Source: Cristatella mucedo
Taxonomy: Eukaryota > Bryozoa > Phylactolaemata > Cristatellidae
Direction: 5' to 3'
Length of the DNA: 64,000 nucleotides
Assembly: GCA_009760855.2 (NCBI GenBank)
Contig: WPIO01000006.1
Location: 2,716,501-2,780,500, forward strand
The translations under genes were made by a program, and so were the position numbers. This document shows, piece by piece, positions 56,030 through 64,000 of the stretch; the first letter of the stretch is position 1; each line of letters begins with the position of its first letter. The notes under the pieces are model-generated. The model was not told the origin of the DNA, ran no database searches, and was given only the letters and a program-made list of their open reading frames with translations.

Positions 56030-57360
56030 GCTGGATAGGCCAGGCTATTGAAACCCATATCACAAGAACGTGCATACCTTGAACGTGGCATCACTTGAAA
56101 TTCGATGGGTAAACCCGTGACACAGTTTTCTGCAATGCGAATGTGAAGTCGCAGTTTCGCGACGGCTATCGTGAAAACAGCAGCTGGATCGAAGTTCGAA
56201 AACTTGGGGATGGTGGCTGGTCCATCCCAGTCGAAACCATAGCATGAGCGAAATTATATGAAATAATGAGATTGCAACAGATAATTCTGGATTGCTCAAC
56301 ATTGCGTGCAATTTCTAGTGGATTTTCGGTGGCAGTGAATTCCAGTAGTGACACCGATTATGGTAGTTAATTGCAGTGCATTGCAAGAGATCCCCTGTAC
56401 TCATTGTCAGACGCTTTGTAAGTACACTGTACGCAGGGGATAGTGTAACATGAAATCATTATTGGAGCTTATCGTGAAAGATTTTCGGCCGCTTTGCTAG
56501 GGGTGGTAATGAGTTGTGGTGGGTAGCTGGATTACTGCAGTAGACTTAAATACATAGCATAAGAATGTGCTTGCGAACTGTCCTCAGATAGTGTGAGAGA
56601 TCTTTAAGCAAAAGCTTTTTGTAAGGTAGTTTGCTTATCCAGTTTCTAGTTGATTTGATGAGAGCTGTGGTGGATTTCGGTATTAAGGCGTCACTTTTAG
56701 CGTACTTCAGTGCATCCCCAGAGATCGAGCTTTCATATTTTCATGAGCTTTTATGGGTTCACTTGCAACGTAGCCCACAGCAATATGCAATAAAAACTGA
56801 GGCTTTGAGCTCGAATCTCTGGTGGATTTGAAGCAAACTGTAATTTATTTCGGTGCAGAGCCAGAACATCACTTGGTGTGCATTGCCCAAGAACTAGCAT
56901 GCACGGCGGCTTGAAATTTTGTGGGTTGACTTTCTAGTACAATCAAGCGAAAAATTAAATTGGAGCTTCGCATACCCATTCTCTGGTCGATTTGAGGCAG
57001 CTTCTTGAGGATTACCGAACTAGCCAGGTCAATTGCAGCCGACTGCAGTTCGTGGCATGAGAGCGCACGTGCACAATAAAGAGAAAGTTAGGAGCTTACT
57101 TGGGGCATGCCCATCCGTTACATGCAATGGAGACTGAAGTTTCACGCTGCCGATTTCTTCATTTTTAGCAACTTTTAGGGGATTGCGGTAATTTCAAGGG
57201 GAATACTGTCACTTGCAATGTGCTGCCTGTGAACATTCGTGAATAAAGGTATCTCTGTGCACTCACAGTGTGCGTTTAAATAAGAAATCCAATTGATGCT
57301 TCGCACATCAGATCTGTCGTGGATTTGAGACGGTTCGGCAGATCGAAGAGGTGGCATTGT
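56030..57360 (+). repeat. degenerate satellite array
   Basis: Units resemble those at 45190-47445: tagttaattgcagtgcattg (56362), tctggtcgatttgaggcagc (56981) and ggtggattgcggtattg-like blocks, spaced about 160-180 bases. The first unit (56030-56210) mirrors the inverted array upstream. Confidence 0.6.
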
Positions 57361-57900
57361 AATTGCTCCCTTGGCATTTCAAGAGAACGTCCGTGTAAAT
57401 GGCTGAAGGAAGTTTCTCGGTAATCTCAAGGTAAACCGAGCAGTGTGTGTGTGGTGTTTGTTCGCTCGCAAGGCCTGCAGGTGGAATGCAGATATGGAAT
57501 AGCCGAGAAGTCAGCATCAACTCGTATGAGGTGACGGTCGCGAGAAATGAAAGCACAAAACTGGGTCGAATCCATTACTAAAGTACATCAGCCATGGCCT
57601 AGATCTTTGCACGGGGCGTTGACAGCAGCGGAGCAGTACAAAGCGCCGCACGGGCCACTGGACCCACACCACGCCGCAGTCCTTAACTCGTCGCTGCTCA
57701 GACGACACGTCGCCTTTACAAGCTGCCGCACCTGCGGACTCGCTCCAACAGCTGCTGGGAAGCAGCGGCACTCTGGGCACTCGCCCCACTCTGCCCCAGC
57801 AGCCACTTTCAGCAAAGGCTGCTCGAGCAGCAAGAAGCCTCCGCATCGCGTCGAAGCTCCTTCTGCTTCTTCTGCCGTGCGGCCCTCACACGTCCGTCTG

Positions 57901-57903
<3 letters not shown>

Positions 57904-57986
<83 letters not shown>
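57904..57986. repeat. (CT)n microsatellite
   Basis: About 83 bases of pure ct repeat, about 80 bases downstream of the MRPS15 stop codon on the minus strand, so probably in its 3' UTR or flank. Confidence 0.95.
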
Positions 57987-57989
<3 letters not shown>

Positions 57990-58063
57990 TGTCGTCCGTC
58001 AGCCGTCGACGAGCTGCGCGACGCACCAGCTCCGACCGCACCAGCCCTCCGTGCACGCTCCGG

Positions 58064-58519
58064 TCACACGGCCGTGCTGCCAGCCGGAGCTGCGTCAGCT
58101 CGGCGGACAGAGGCCGCCGCCGCGCTCGCCACGGCCGCGTCGGACCGGTCGTAGCCAGTCACGTGACCGAGAGCGGCTAGCTCGGTGCGCGAGGCGGCGA
58201 CAGCGTGCAGCTCGTGCTCCAGCCGCTCGAGCTCGGCGGCCCCGCCGCCGTCCGAGTAGAACTCGCCGCGCTCCCTATCGAGACGCTTGCGGAGCTCGTC
58301 GATGCCCTTCCGCTTCAGCTCCAAGGCCCGGCTGACCGTGGCCGCTCGCTCGACCTTGGCCTTGGGAATGTGCCGGTGGTACTCGGGCGGCGGGGTCCAC
58401 TTGAGCTGCAGCTCGGCGCAGAGCCACTCGAAGCGCTGCACGTCGTCGGAGCGCAGCTGCTTCAGCCACTTGGCGCGCTTCTGGATCGCCTCCACCAGCT
58501 GGGCCTTGTGCAGCTTGTC
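58064..58519 (-). CDS. MRPS15: mitochondrial ribosomal protein S15 (bS15m), last coding exon
   Basis: The exon starts at 58519 after an acceptor (gcgctcactcgcag) and ends with TGA at 58066-58064, giving 151 codons plus stop. It encodes the S15 core: DKLHKAQLVEAIQKRAKWL, then KQLRSDDVQRFEWLCAEL and LKWTPPPEYHRHI, which line up with animal mitochondrial S15 (…RKKMLKNLR…, …PPLYYRR…). A long basic/acidic helical tail follows, as in animal MRPS15. bS15m binds small-subunit mitochondrial rRNA and helps assemble the mitoribosome. The exon is GC-rich and the splice phase is 0. Confidence 0.85.
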   Translation of the reverse strand, partial: DKLHKAQLVEAIQKRAKWLKQLRSDDVQRFEWLCAELQLKWTPPPEYHRHIPKAKVERAATVSRALELKRKGIDELRKRLDRERGEFYSDGGGAAELERLEHELHAVAASRTELAALGHVTGYDRSDAAVASAAAASVRRADAAPAGSTAV

Positions 58520-58646
58520 CTGCGAGTGAGCGCAAGCTTGAGTGACTTGAGGCGCCGCCGAGAGAGAGGCGGCGACCAGCGCTTGAGAGAGCGAGCGCAC
58601 AGACGGGCGCGCAATTCAAAGCGTCAGAGGAGGCTCGTCGACTCAC

Positions 58647-58705
58647 CTTTGGCAGTGAAACGACGTGTCTTATCTGGTTTCTAATCTTGACCGTCAATAT
58701 GGCAA
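58647..58705 (-). CDS. MRPS15: mitochondrial ribosomal protein S15, internal exon (59 bases)
   Basis: This exon lies between an acceptor (acgcgtttgcag) and a consensus donor (gccaaag|gtgagt). It is joined in phase 1 on its left and phase 0 on its right. Translation across the junction reads IEARIAILTVKIRNQIRHVV, matching the LEARIIALSVKIRS step of the human protein. The intron to the last exon (58646-58520) is 127 bases and GT-AG. Confidence 0.85.
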
Positions 58706-59065
58706 CTGCAAACGCGTAAAGCGGTGCTATGAGACCAGAGCGCCACCTGCGGGTGCATGCAAGGCCCATGCAAGGCCCATTGTGTACACGAGCGAGCGCC
58801 CTCGGGAGCGCAAAGGAGATACGAGCAGGGCGCAAAACGCAGCAGCAGGCAGCCGGCAACCGACACTGCACCGTACACCCGCTAGCAATGTGACGACCTT
58901 GTCCACGTGGTCAGAGCCGTAACAGCCAACACTCGACCGAAAGTTTGCGGAACTAATACCGACTGCAAACATGCTGCTACAACATCACAGTAGGTAGCAG
59001 TTCCAAAACGAAGAGCAATTAGTTAATGGTATCGTAACTCGTTGGAAGGAATAGTTAAAAAAAAT
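58706..59065. other. MRPS15 intron, first part
   Basis: Intronic DNA with a short direct duplication (gcatgcaaggcccat at about 58756-58780). No other feature is recognised. Confidence 0.4.
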
Positions 59066-59069
59066 ACTA

Positions 59070-59240
59070 GCTAGTTTAACAGCCTCTTTTTGAAAAGCGA
59101 CAGAAGAGCCTTTGCGGCTATCACCACCGCTTGCAGTGGCAATAAAGGATCGCTCACCGCAGGACTCAAACCCACGACCTCGGGACGGAGGTCGTGATAA
59201 GCAACTGCCTTACCTAGTGTGCCATCACTTGTCAAACTCT
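59070..59240 (-). mobile_element. tRNA-derived SINE inside an MRPS15 intron
   Basis: The minus strand reads a box A-like tggcacactaggtaaggca, a box B-like gtgggtttgagtcctgcgg, the body actgcaagcggtggtgatag, and the tail ctcttctgtcgcttttcaaa, then agaggctgttaaactagct. It lies in sense with MRPS15 transcription. Confidence 0.75.
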
Positions 59241-59358
59241 TAGGGGAAAGGGCAGTCCACGAACACCACAAAACCTGCACTGCCAGCAGGCAAACTTTAG
59301 AAATTCCGGAGGGGGCATGGCAATGAGTTAAAGATTGATTTAAAGTTCGACCACTTAC

Positions 59359-59443
59359 TTCTTGCTTCTATCGACGAAGTGTCACCCGGATATCGTCCGA
59401 ATTTGTCCGACATCTGTCGCACAAGGTATCTCATGACTTCTTG
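59359..59443 (-). CDS. MRPS15: mitochondrial ribosomal protein S15, internal exon (85 bases)
   Basis: The acceptor cttcttttttctgcag has a good polypyrimidine tract and the donor is agaa|gtaagt. The exon reads QEVMRYLVRQMSDKFGR, then YPGDTSSIEAR, matching the human NPEDTRSLEAR step. It starts in phase 0 and ends in phase 1, exactly as the 59-base exon needs. The intron between them (59358-58706) is 653 bases and contains a SINE inserted on the same strand. Exons encoding the N-terminus and mitochondrial presequence were not found. Confidence 0.85.
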
Positions 59444-59449
59444 CTGCAG

Positions 59450-60140
59450 AAAAAAGAAGTGGGCAGCGCACTCAGCCATGCAACAGCCAAAAGGAGCACG
59501 CAGGTGCAGCACTGGTGCACTCAGGCCTGCTCTGATGCTAGCTAGCGCATAATGGGGGAGGGCAGGTGTTGGAACACGACAGTTGAAAGCCTGCTCCGAC
59601 AGGTTAGGACGGGTTCGATGCAGATCGGCTCACACGAGCTCCAGGAGGGGTAAGCATGAACGAGCCCACGCATCGGCGCGGCAGTTTACAAAGTGCATTC
59701 AAGGAAAAGCAGCCGTCGTCACCGAGAGCACATTTACGCATACAACGTGAGCAACGGATACGTTAAGCTGCACGCTGCCGATGGCTTTGCTCGATGTGTC
59801 ACCCCGTTAAGTTACAGCTTAGCAGCTTAGGCCTCAGCGAAAGCCAAGGAATGATCGCTTGGAAAACAATTTCCAAGCGATCGGGCGCCGGGTGCCACAC
59901 CGGCTGTGAGAGAGCCTGTGCTACCTGTAGGGCTAAGATGCCTGCGACGTCCCGTCGAAGGGATCGGGCGCTTGGGCTTCAGCGGCAAGACCTCGGCCTA
60001 CCTGGACACTAACCTCGCGAGCAGTGAACCGATGCTCTCGGCGAGCCCAGCTGGAGTCTCTCGACGGCACTAGTATTCAGGTCTCAGTCACCAACCGGTC
60101 GCCCAAAGTAAAGGCAGGGCTGGCAGATGCACAGCAGCGC
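59450..60140. other. no recognised feature
   Basis: It should contain upstream MRPS15 intron or exons. I did not find a supported one. Confidence 0.3.
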
Positions 60141-60147
60141 CAGGTTA

Positions 60148-60436
60148 AGCAGTAATGTAATGTAATGTATCTCCGTCAGTAACTCCACAAAGTCATAAAG
60201 ACCATGTGGGTGTTACGCAGGAGAGTTTTGTATAGCGCACTCACAGCCTAAGCGGCTTTCGGTACGCATTCGGTAGCCAACAGACTTCGTCTCACGCAAC
60301 AAAGAGAAAGTGGGAAGCGTAGCAGAGTCATGAGAGCAGTTGAGGTAGTGAGTAGCATAGAAGTAGCAGTTCAGGACCGCTGAAAAAGATGCGCCACAGT
60401 CGGCAGTTGGAGAGTAGATGTCGTTGCGTAAGAAAT
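60148..60436 (-). mobile_element. LINE-A 3' end, inverted, young-looking
   Basis: It starts with the tail gtaatgtaatgtaatgtatc, i.e. ATTAC repeats on the minus strand. It then matches the 42206 copy with few differences up to about 60436, where it stops at a 5' truncation. Confidence 0.85.
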
Positions 60437-60439
60437 AAC

Positions 60440-61402
60440 GATAGTAACGATACGCCCGCCAGGTAACGCAGTTAGGCAGTATGCGATTGCTGCTTACGTG
60501 GTCGGCGTATTCCAGACTGAGCTTCTTCTTGGTAACTCCGTCTGCACTGTTGAAACAAAGGCAGCCTTAGCTGGCCGCCATTCTGGCAGCACGGGCAATG
60601 CCGGCCGGCGGCGAGCTCGTGAGCAGCTGGAGAGAAAGAAGGGAACTCTGCAGGGCGTTGACAGCAAGAGGGCAGCCCACGTTCGACCTACTTGTCAAAT
60701 TCTGGGCATCCTGCGACGTCGACACGAGGCGCAGTCAAGTCCACGGCAGGCAGAGACGTGACGAGATCGCCTGCAGAGAAACGTGGGCTGCGAGCTCAGA
60801 CTGTGGGGAGGGGCGGGCACCAAGTACTGCCGGCATGCGGCCAGTGAGATGGAGCGGTGCAACGCAACTCGCGCATCCACAGCTGCTGCCTCGCAGGCAA
60901 GCAGAGTGCACCGGCAGGTCAGATAGCTGGCGGGTGGACAGGCTAGAAGGCCACAGCCGGCTCCATCTTGGTCCTGAAGAAGACTCGTGAAGCAGAGCTG
61001 GGGGGGGGGTCGTGTGCACCAAGAAAAGCCGGGCTACCATGATGTGCAGCAGCAACACACCCCTCCAACGCGATGTCTCGTGATGGCGCTGTGTTGCATC
61101 CAACATGTACAGCTTCGCAACCTCTTAGCCAGAAACAAGGCAGCACTATGGTAGCTCCGCAGGCTGAGACCTTGTCTGCCGAGGGAAAGCTTGGACGAAG
61201 CTACACCCACTCGGGACAAAGTACCAGCCGAGTGGTTCTCCCATCACGCCACAGCCATCAGCTGCAGTCAACCGGCCTCTTCGTTCACTGGCAGTCGCAT
61301 TCTGTAGTCGAACCCCAAATACACGGATGCACACAGCAGACTCTACCGATCAACGTCGATGAAGGCAATCGACGCCCGACTCGAGGCAACCAGGAGCACC
61401 AG
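60440..61402. other. GC-rich DNA, no supported gene
   Basis: Overlapping frames on both strands with no recognisable domain. One G9-run is near 61000. It may include host exons that I could not resolve. Confidence 0.3.
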
Positions 61403-61404
61403 CA

Positions 61405-61960
61405 CGGAGGAGCTGGCTACCAGTCAAGCAATGCATCGACTTCAAGGTTTTCTCCCTCACTTTTAGATCCCTTCATCTTTGGCTCCAGCCTATCTATCAG
61501 ATCTACTCCACCACCAGGCTAAGCATAGTACCACCGGCTTTTCTGAATCCAACTGTTTACCTATACCTCGTACAAACCTTAAATCTTTTCTAGACCGTGC
61601 ATTTAATTCGTATGCTCTTAATGCCTGGAACTCACTCCCGACTTATGTCACGACATCTCCTGACTTGTCTACATTTAAAAAGAAACTAAACATTTATCTA
61701 TTGATGACAGCATTTAGTGGGTCCCTGTGATTCGTCCCTTATAGGCTTATGCCTGCTGACACTGTTGCACGCTGCCACTAACCACACTTGCATGCTGACC
61801 CGGTGCATCTCACTCCCTAACCATGTTTGGCTTGTTTATTTAGCATGCTACCACTAAACATTCGATCGTGCTTCCTTTTCAGCATATGTAAAGTGCCTAG
61901 AAAGAGATGAGTTCTCCGAGGGCACTTTATCAAATGTATTATTATTATTATTATTGTTAT
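61405..61960 (+). mobile_element. LINE-B 3' end, 5'-truncated
   Basis: It starts at the LVKQ-equivalent (ctggctaccagtcaagcaat) and includes APAYLSDLLHHQAKHSTTG (61483), RTNLKSFLDRAFNSYALNAW and the 3' UTR. The tail is aagtgcctagaaagagatga, then ctccgagggcactttatcaa, then ATT repeats. Confidence 0.8.
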
Positions 61961-62170
61961 TAAGGGTTAATGTTGAGATAAAACCAAGAAAATTATCCCA
62001 ACAATCGAGTATTTGTTTAGCGCACCTTTCAACAGACAAGCAGGCTGGAAACAGGGTCGTAAGTTTTGAAAATTTCCACGTACAAAGAAAAAAGATTATG
62101 CAAATCCTGTCTAACCCAGAAGTCAACCGGAAGAAACATTTCTACAATCAATAAATTGGCCAATCTCTGT
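61961..62170. other. no recognised feature
   Basis: Spacer between a LINE-B tail and an unclassified repeat. Confidence 0.3.
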
Positions 62171-62171
62171 A

Positions 62172-62355
62172 GTATATGCGACTTGTATCCCAACTTATTT
62201 AACCTTGGTACATCGAGGTACGTATTTGCAGCTGATTAAGGTGCTTGCTCGTGACTTTCAAATTGTCTCATTTAAAGTGTAGCTTTGTATTTTGCAAATT
62301 CCATAACTAGGCCAATAGGCCATCAGCATTCTGAATTTCATATCCTGAAATCATG
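62172..62355 (+). repeat. unclassified interspersed repeat, copy 2
   Basis: It matches 41265-41440 in order and orientation (see that entry). There is no coding potential. Confidence 0.6.
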
Positions 62356-63520
62356 ATTTATGATGATCTGTCATGATTTTATTTTTAATTTATTCTAGGT
62401 TGGTCGAGTGTTTAGCAAAGTGTCATGCATCTTGCAATGCGTTGGCAGATTTTTATTGTGCATAGTATTTAATCTGTTGATTTTTCTAGATTGCCATGTT
62501 TGTATATTCACCCACAGACTGACCTTGACTCTCCCAGGGCGTTAGAAGGTCAACATCGTAGCCATTGGTACATTAATAGATTGTCAACGTTGACACAAAG
62601 GAACGGGAATCTTTCCATAAGTAATCGTTAGGCAAATGATTATTAAATCTTAGGGATGAATCCCATGTTTAGGAGAGATAACTCCCCGAGCCTTATTTTC
62701 TTTCCATTTACCGTCAAGGTGCATGACGAATTAGTCTTGAACAGAGGCGGTTTGATGCTCGTAAGCCAAATTGGGACGGGAGATACATACAGTTGGTGCA
62801 AGTCACGTTTGCATAGGTCGGTTGCTTTTTACGACTGCAGCTGATTCTTGCTGCTATGGACCAAACAGAGTACTTGCGGGACAGAATGCGCACGCGAAGC
62901 GCTGCCCATGCAAACAAGGCAATTGATGTAGTGGCTAGTTCAACTAGCATTACGCCAGTACAAGTTGTATAAAGGATTCACCTTTGCCAAAATATGCATC
63001 GCAGAGCGGTGGATGGGGGAGGGAAGCATCGTGTGCATGCATAATGCAAGACAGCACACGTCCACATCCCTGGTCACTCGTAATGCCAAGCAACGATGCA
63101 GAACAAGAACAAGGGAGGCACACAGCCAACCGAGGCTTAGAACAGAGTAGGCCCACGATGGGAGAAAAAAAGCACATTGTGAACACGGGTCGACCGTTAA
63201 GGATAATCCAATAGAACGTCAAACAGCAGCCAGTGGACGAATAACAATACTCAAAAGGGCTGTACCACAGCAGAGGACAATGGGGGGAGGCAGGGTGAGG
63301 AGAGCGAGTGTGCAGCCGGACTGCCGTGCGATGGGGCAAAGTTCTTTCAAAAATTGCTTGCCTTTTTGCGCAGATTTTGGATTTGTTTCAGCAGCTTCCA
63401 CCAGCCTGGTCGAATAACGACTAACGGCTGCGACAGGTTGTAAAATCATTCATTAGCCAGCCAAAGGAGACTGCTAAACAAGCTGGCAGCTGGGCAGGGC
63501 AGTGGTCAGCTGCAGGCATA
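62356..63520. other. no recognised feature
   Basis: No supported gene. A minus-strand frame at about 63449-63330 begins after a fair acceptor-like sequence (acaacctgtcgcag) but has no recognisable content or donor. Confidence 0.3.
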
Positions 63521-63527
63521 CATCTAG

Positions 63528-63695
63528 AAACCCAGGGGGTAAGGCACTCCCTGCTCCTCACGAGCCGGGGTTGCTGGTTCGAGTCCTGCTTTCGGGACAT
63601 CTTGTATTGCCTGGTGCAATCGGTGGTGAGAGATGCCAAAGCTCTCTCCCTCCCTCCCTCCCTCCCTCCCTCCCTCCCTCCCTCCCTCCCTCCCT

Positions 63696-63739
<44 letters not shown>

Positions 63740-63770
63740 ATGAGGCTGTTAAATCAGCAAGCCGTTTTTG
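63528..63770 (+). mobile_element. tRNA-derived SINE with a microsatellite inside its tail
   Basis: A tRNA-like head (gtaaggcactccctgctcct, box B ctggttcgagtcctg), body ttgcctggtgcaatcggtgg and tail end tatgaggctgttaaatcagc. Between gccaaagctct and tctatgaggctg lies a (CCCT)n then (CT)n run at 63643-63736, where other copies have only about 15 bases. Confidence 0.65.
63643..63736. repeat. (CCCT)n followed by (CT)n microsatellite
   Basis: Tandem cctc units for about 60 bases, then ct repeats. Confidence 0.95.
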
Positions 63771-63896
63771 GCCTTTCCTTTTAAGGACGAGCCTCCGATC
63801 CGAGCCGGATTCGATGGAAGCAGGGAGAGAAGTCACAGGATGGCGCCAGCAGCACTCATCCCCATCTGCTTGATCCCTCCCAGCCTCGGGCTGGTG

Positions 63897-64000
63897 CCCC
63901 CCCCCCCACTACACCACCACTTACAGCAGCAGCAGACGGGTGCCTCAGGAGTGGGGAGGGGGGAGAGGCTCCACTCCTCTCGAGGATCCACTCCTCTCGA
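63897..64000. repeat. simple low-complexity end: C-run and a 17-base direct repeat
   Basis: An uninterrupted C-run at about 63897-63907. The phrase ccactcctctcga occurs at about 63972 and again at 63988-64000, the window edge. Possibly the start of a tandem array continuing beyond the window. Confidence 0.5.

Noticed and set aside
57547-58335. Plus-strand 262-codon frame through a (CT)n run
   Set aside because: It is antisense to the MRPS15 last exon and partly encoded by a microsatellite.
63219-63449. Possible upstream MRPS15 or other exon on the minus strand
   Set aside because: A fair acceptor precedes a short charged peptide, but there is no donor and no match to the MRPS15 N-terminal region.

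Overview
The window looks like a piece of an animal (invertebrate) nuclear genome dominated by decayed transposable elements. The evidence is genes split by GT-AG introns, several families of non-LTR retrotransposons (LINEs), tRNA-derived SINEs, Ty3/Gypsy-like remnants, long microsatellites and degenerate satellite arrays. There is no bacterial operon structure. The host is probably an arthropod, and a chelicerate such as a tick is my best guess, but nothing here fixes the species.

Three host-gene segments can be supported. (1) The last three coding exons of the mitochondrial ribosomal protein S15 gene (MRPS15) lie on the minus strand at 59443-58064; their splice junctions keep frame exactly and the peptide aligns with the S15 core. 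(2) A tetraspanin exon lies at 48560-48019 minus. (3) A GC-rich minus-strand open frame at 11477-10356 is unrecognised. It carries an internally repeated motif whose two best copies differ almost only at synonymous third positions, which indicates real coding selection.

Two LINE families make up most of the rest. LINE-A has an endonuclease and a YADD reverse transcriptase and ends in a short (ATTAC)n-like tail. Its most complete copy, 22172-25650, sits inside a LINE-B element, and its best open RT frame is at 43535-42255 minus. LINE-B is also of CR1/L2 type and ends in a short conserved tail followed by (ATT)n. Copies occur from 205 to 62000 on both strands, often nested, inverted or self-nested. 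LINE-B tails are also attached to tRNA-like heads, forming SINEs that probably borrow LINE-B machinery. A second SINE type has a different tail and occurs five or six times.

Layout: 1-9.5 kb LINE-A/B mosaics; 10-11.5 kb GC-rich island with the unknown exon; 11.8-14.6 kb self-nested LINE-B; 14.6-19 kb mostly unassigned; 19-26 kb LINE-B with nested LINE-A; 26-30.1 kb unknown broken frame and Gypsy remnants; 30-36 kb LINE-B, SINEs and microsatellites; 36-38 kb microsatellites and a GC-rich patch; 38-43.5 kb LINE-A/B; 45.2-47.4 kb satellite; 48 kb tetraspanin; 49.4-52.2 kb LINEs; 52.3-54.9 kb LTR-retrotransposon gag-pol remnant; 54.9-57.4 kb satellite around a SINE; 57.5-59.5 kb MRPS15; 59-64 kb SINEs, LINE fragments and low-complexity DNA. 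I saw no CRISPR array, rRNA or canonical tRNA gene. All element boundaries are by eye, within about 10-30 bases unless a splice site or stop codon is cited.
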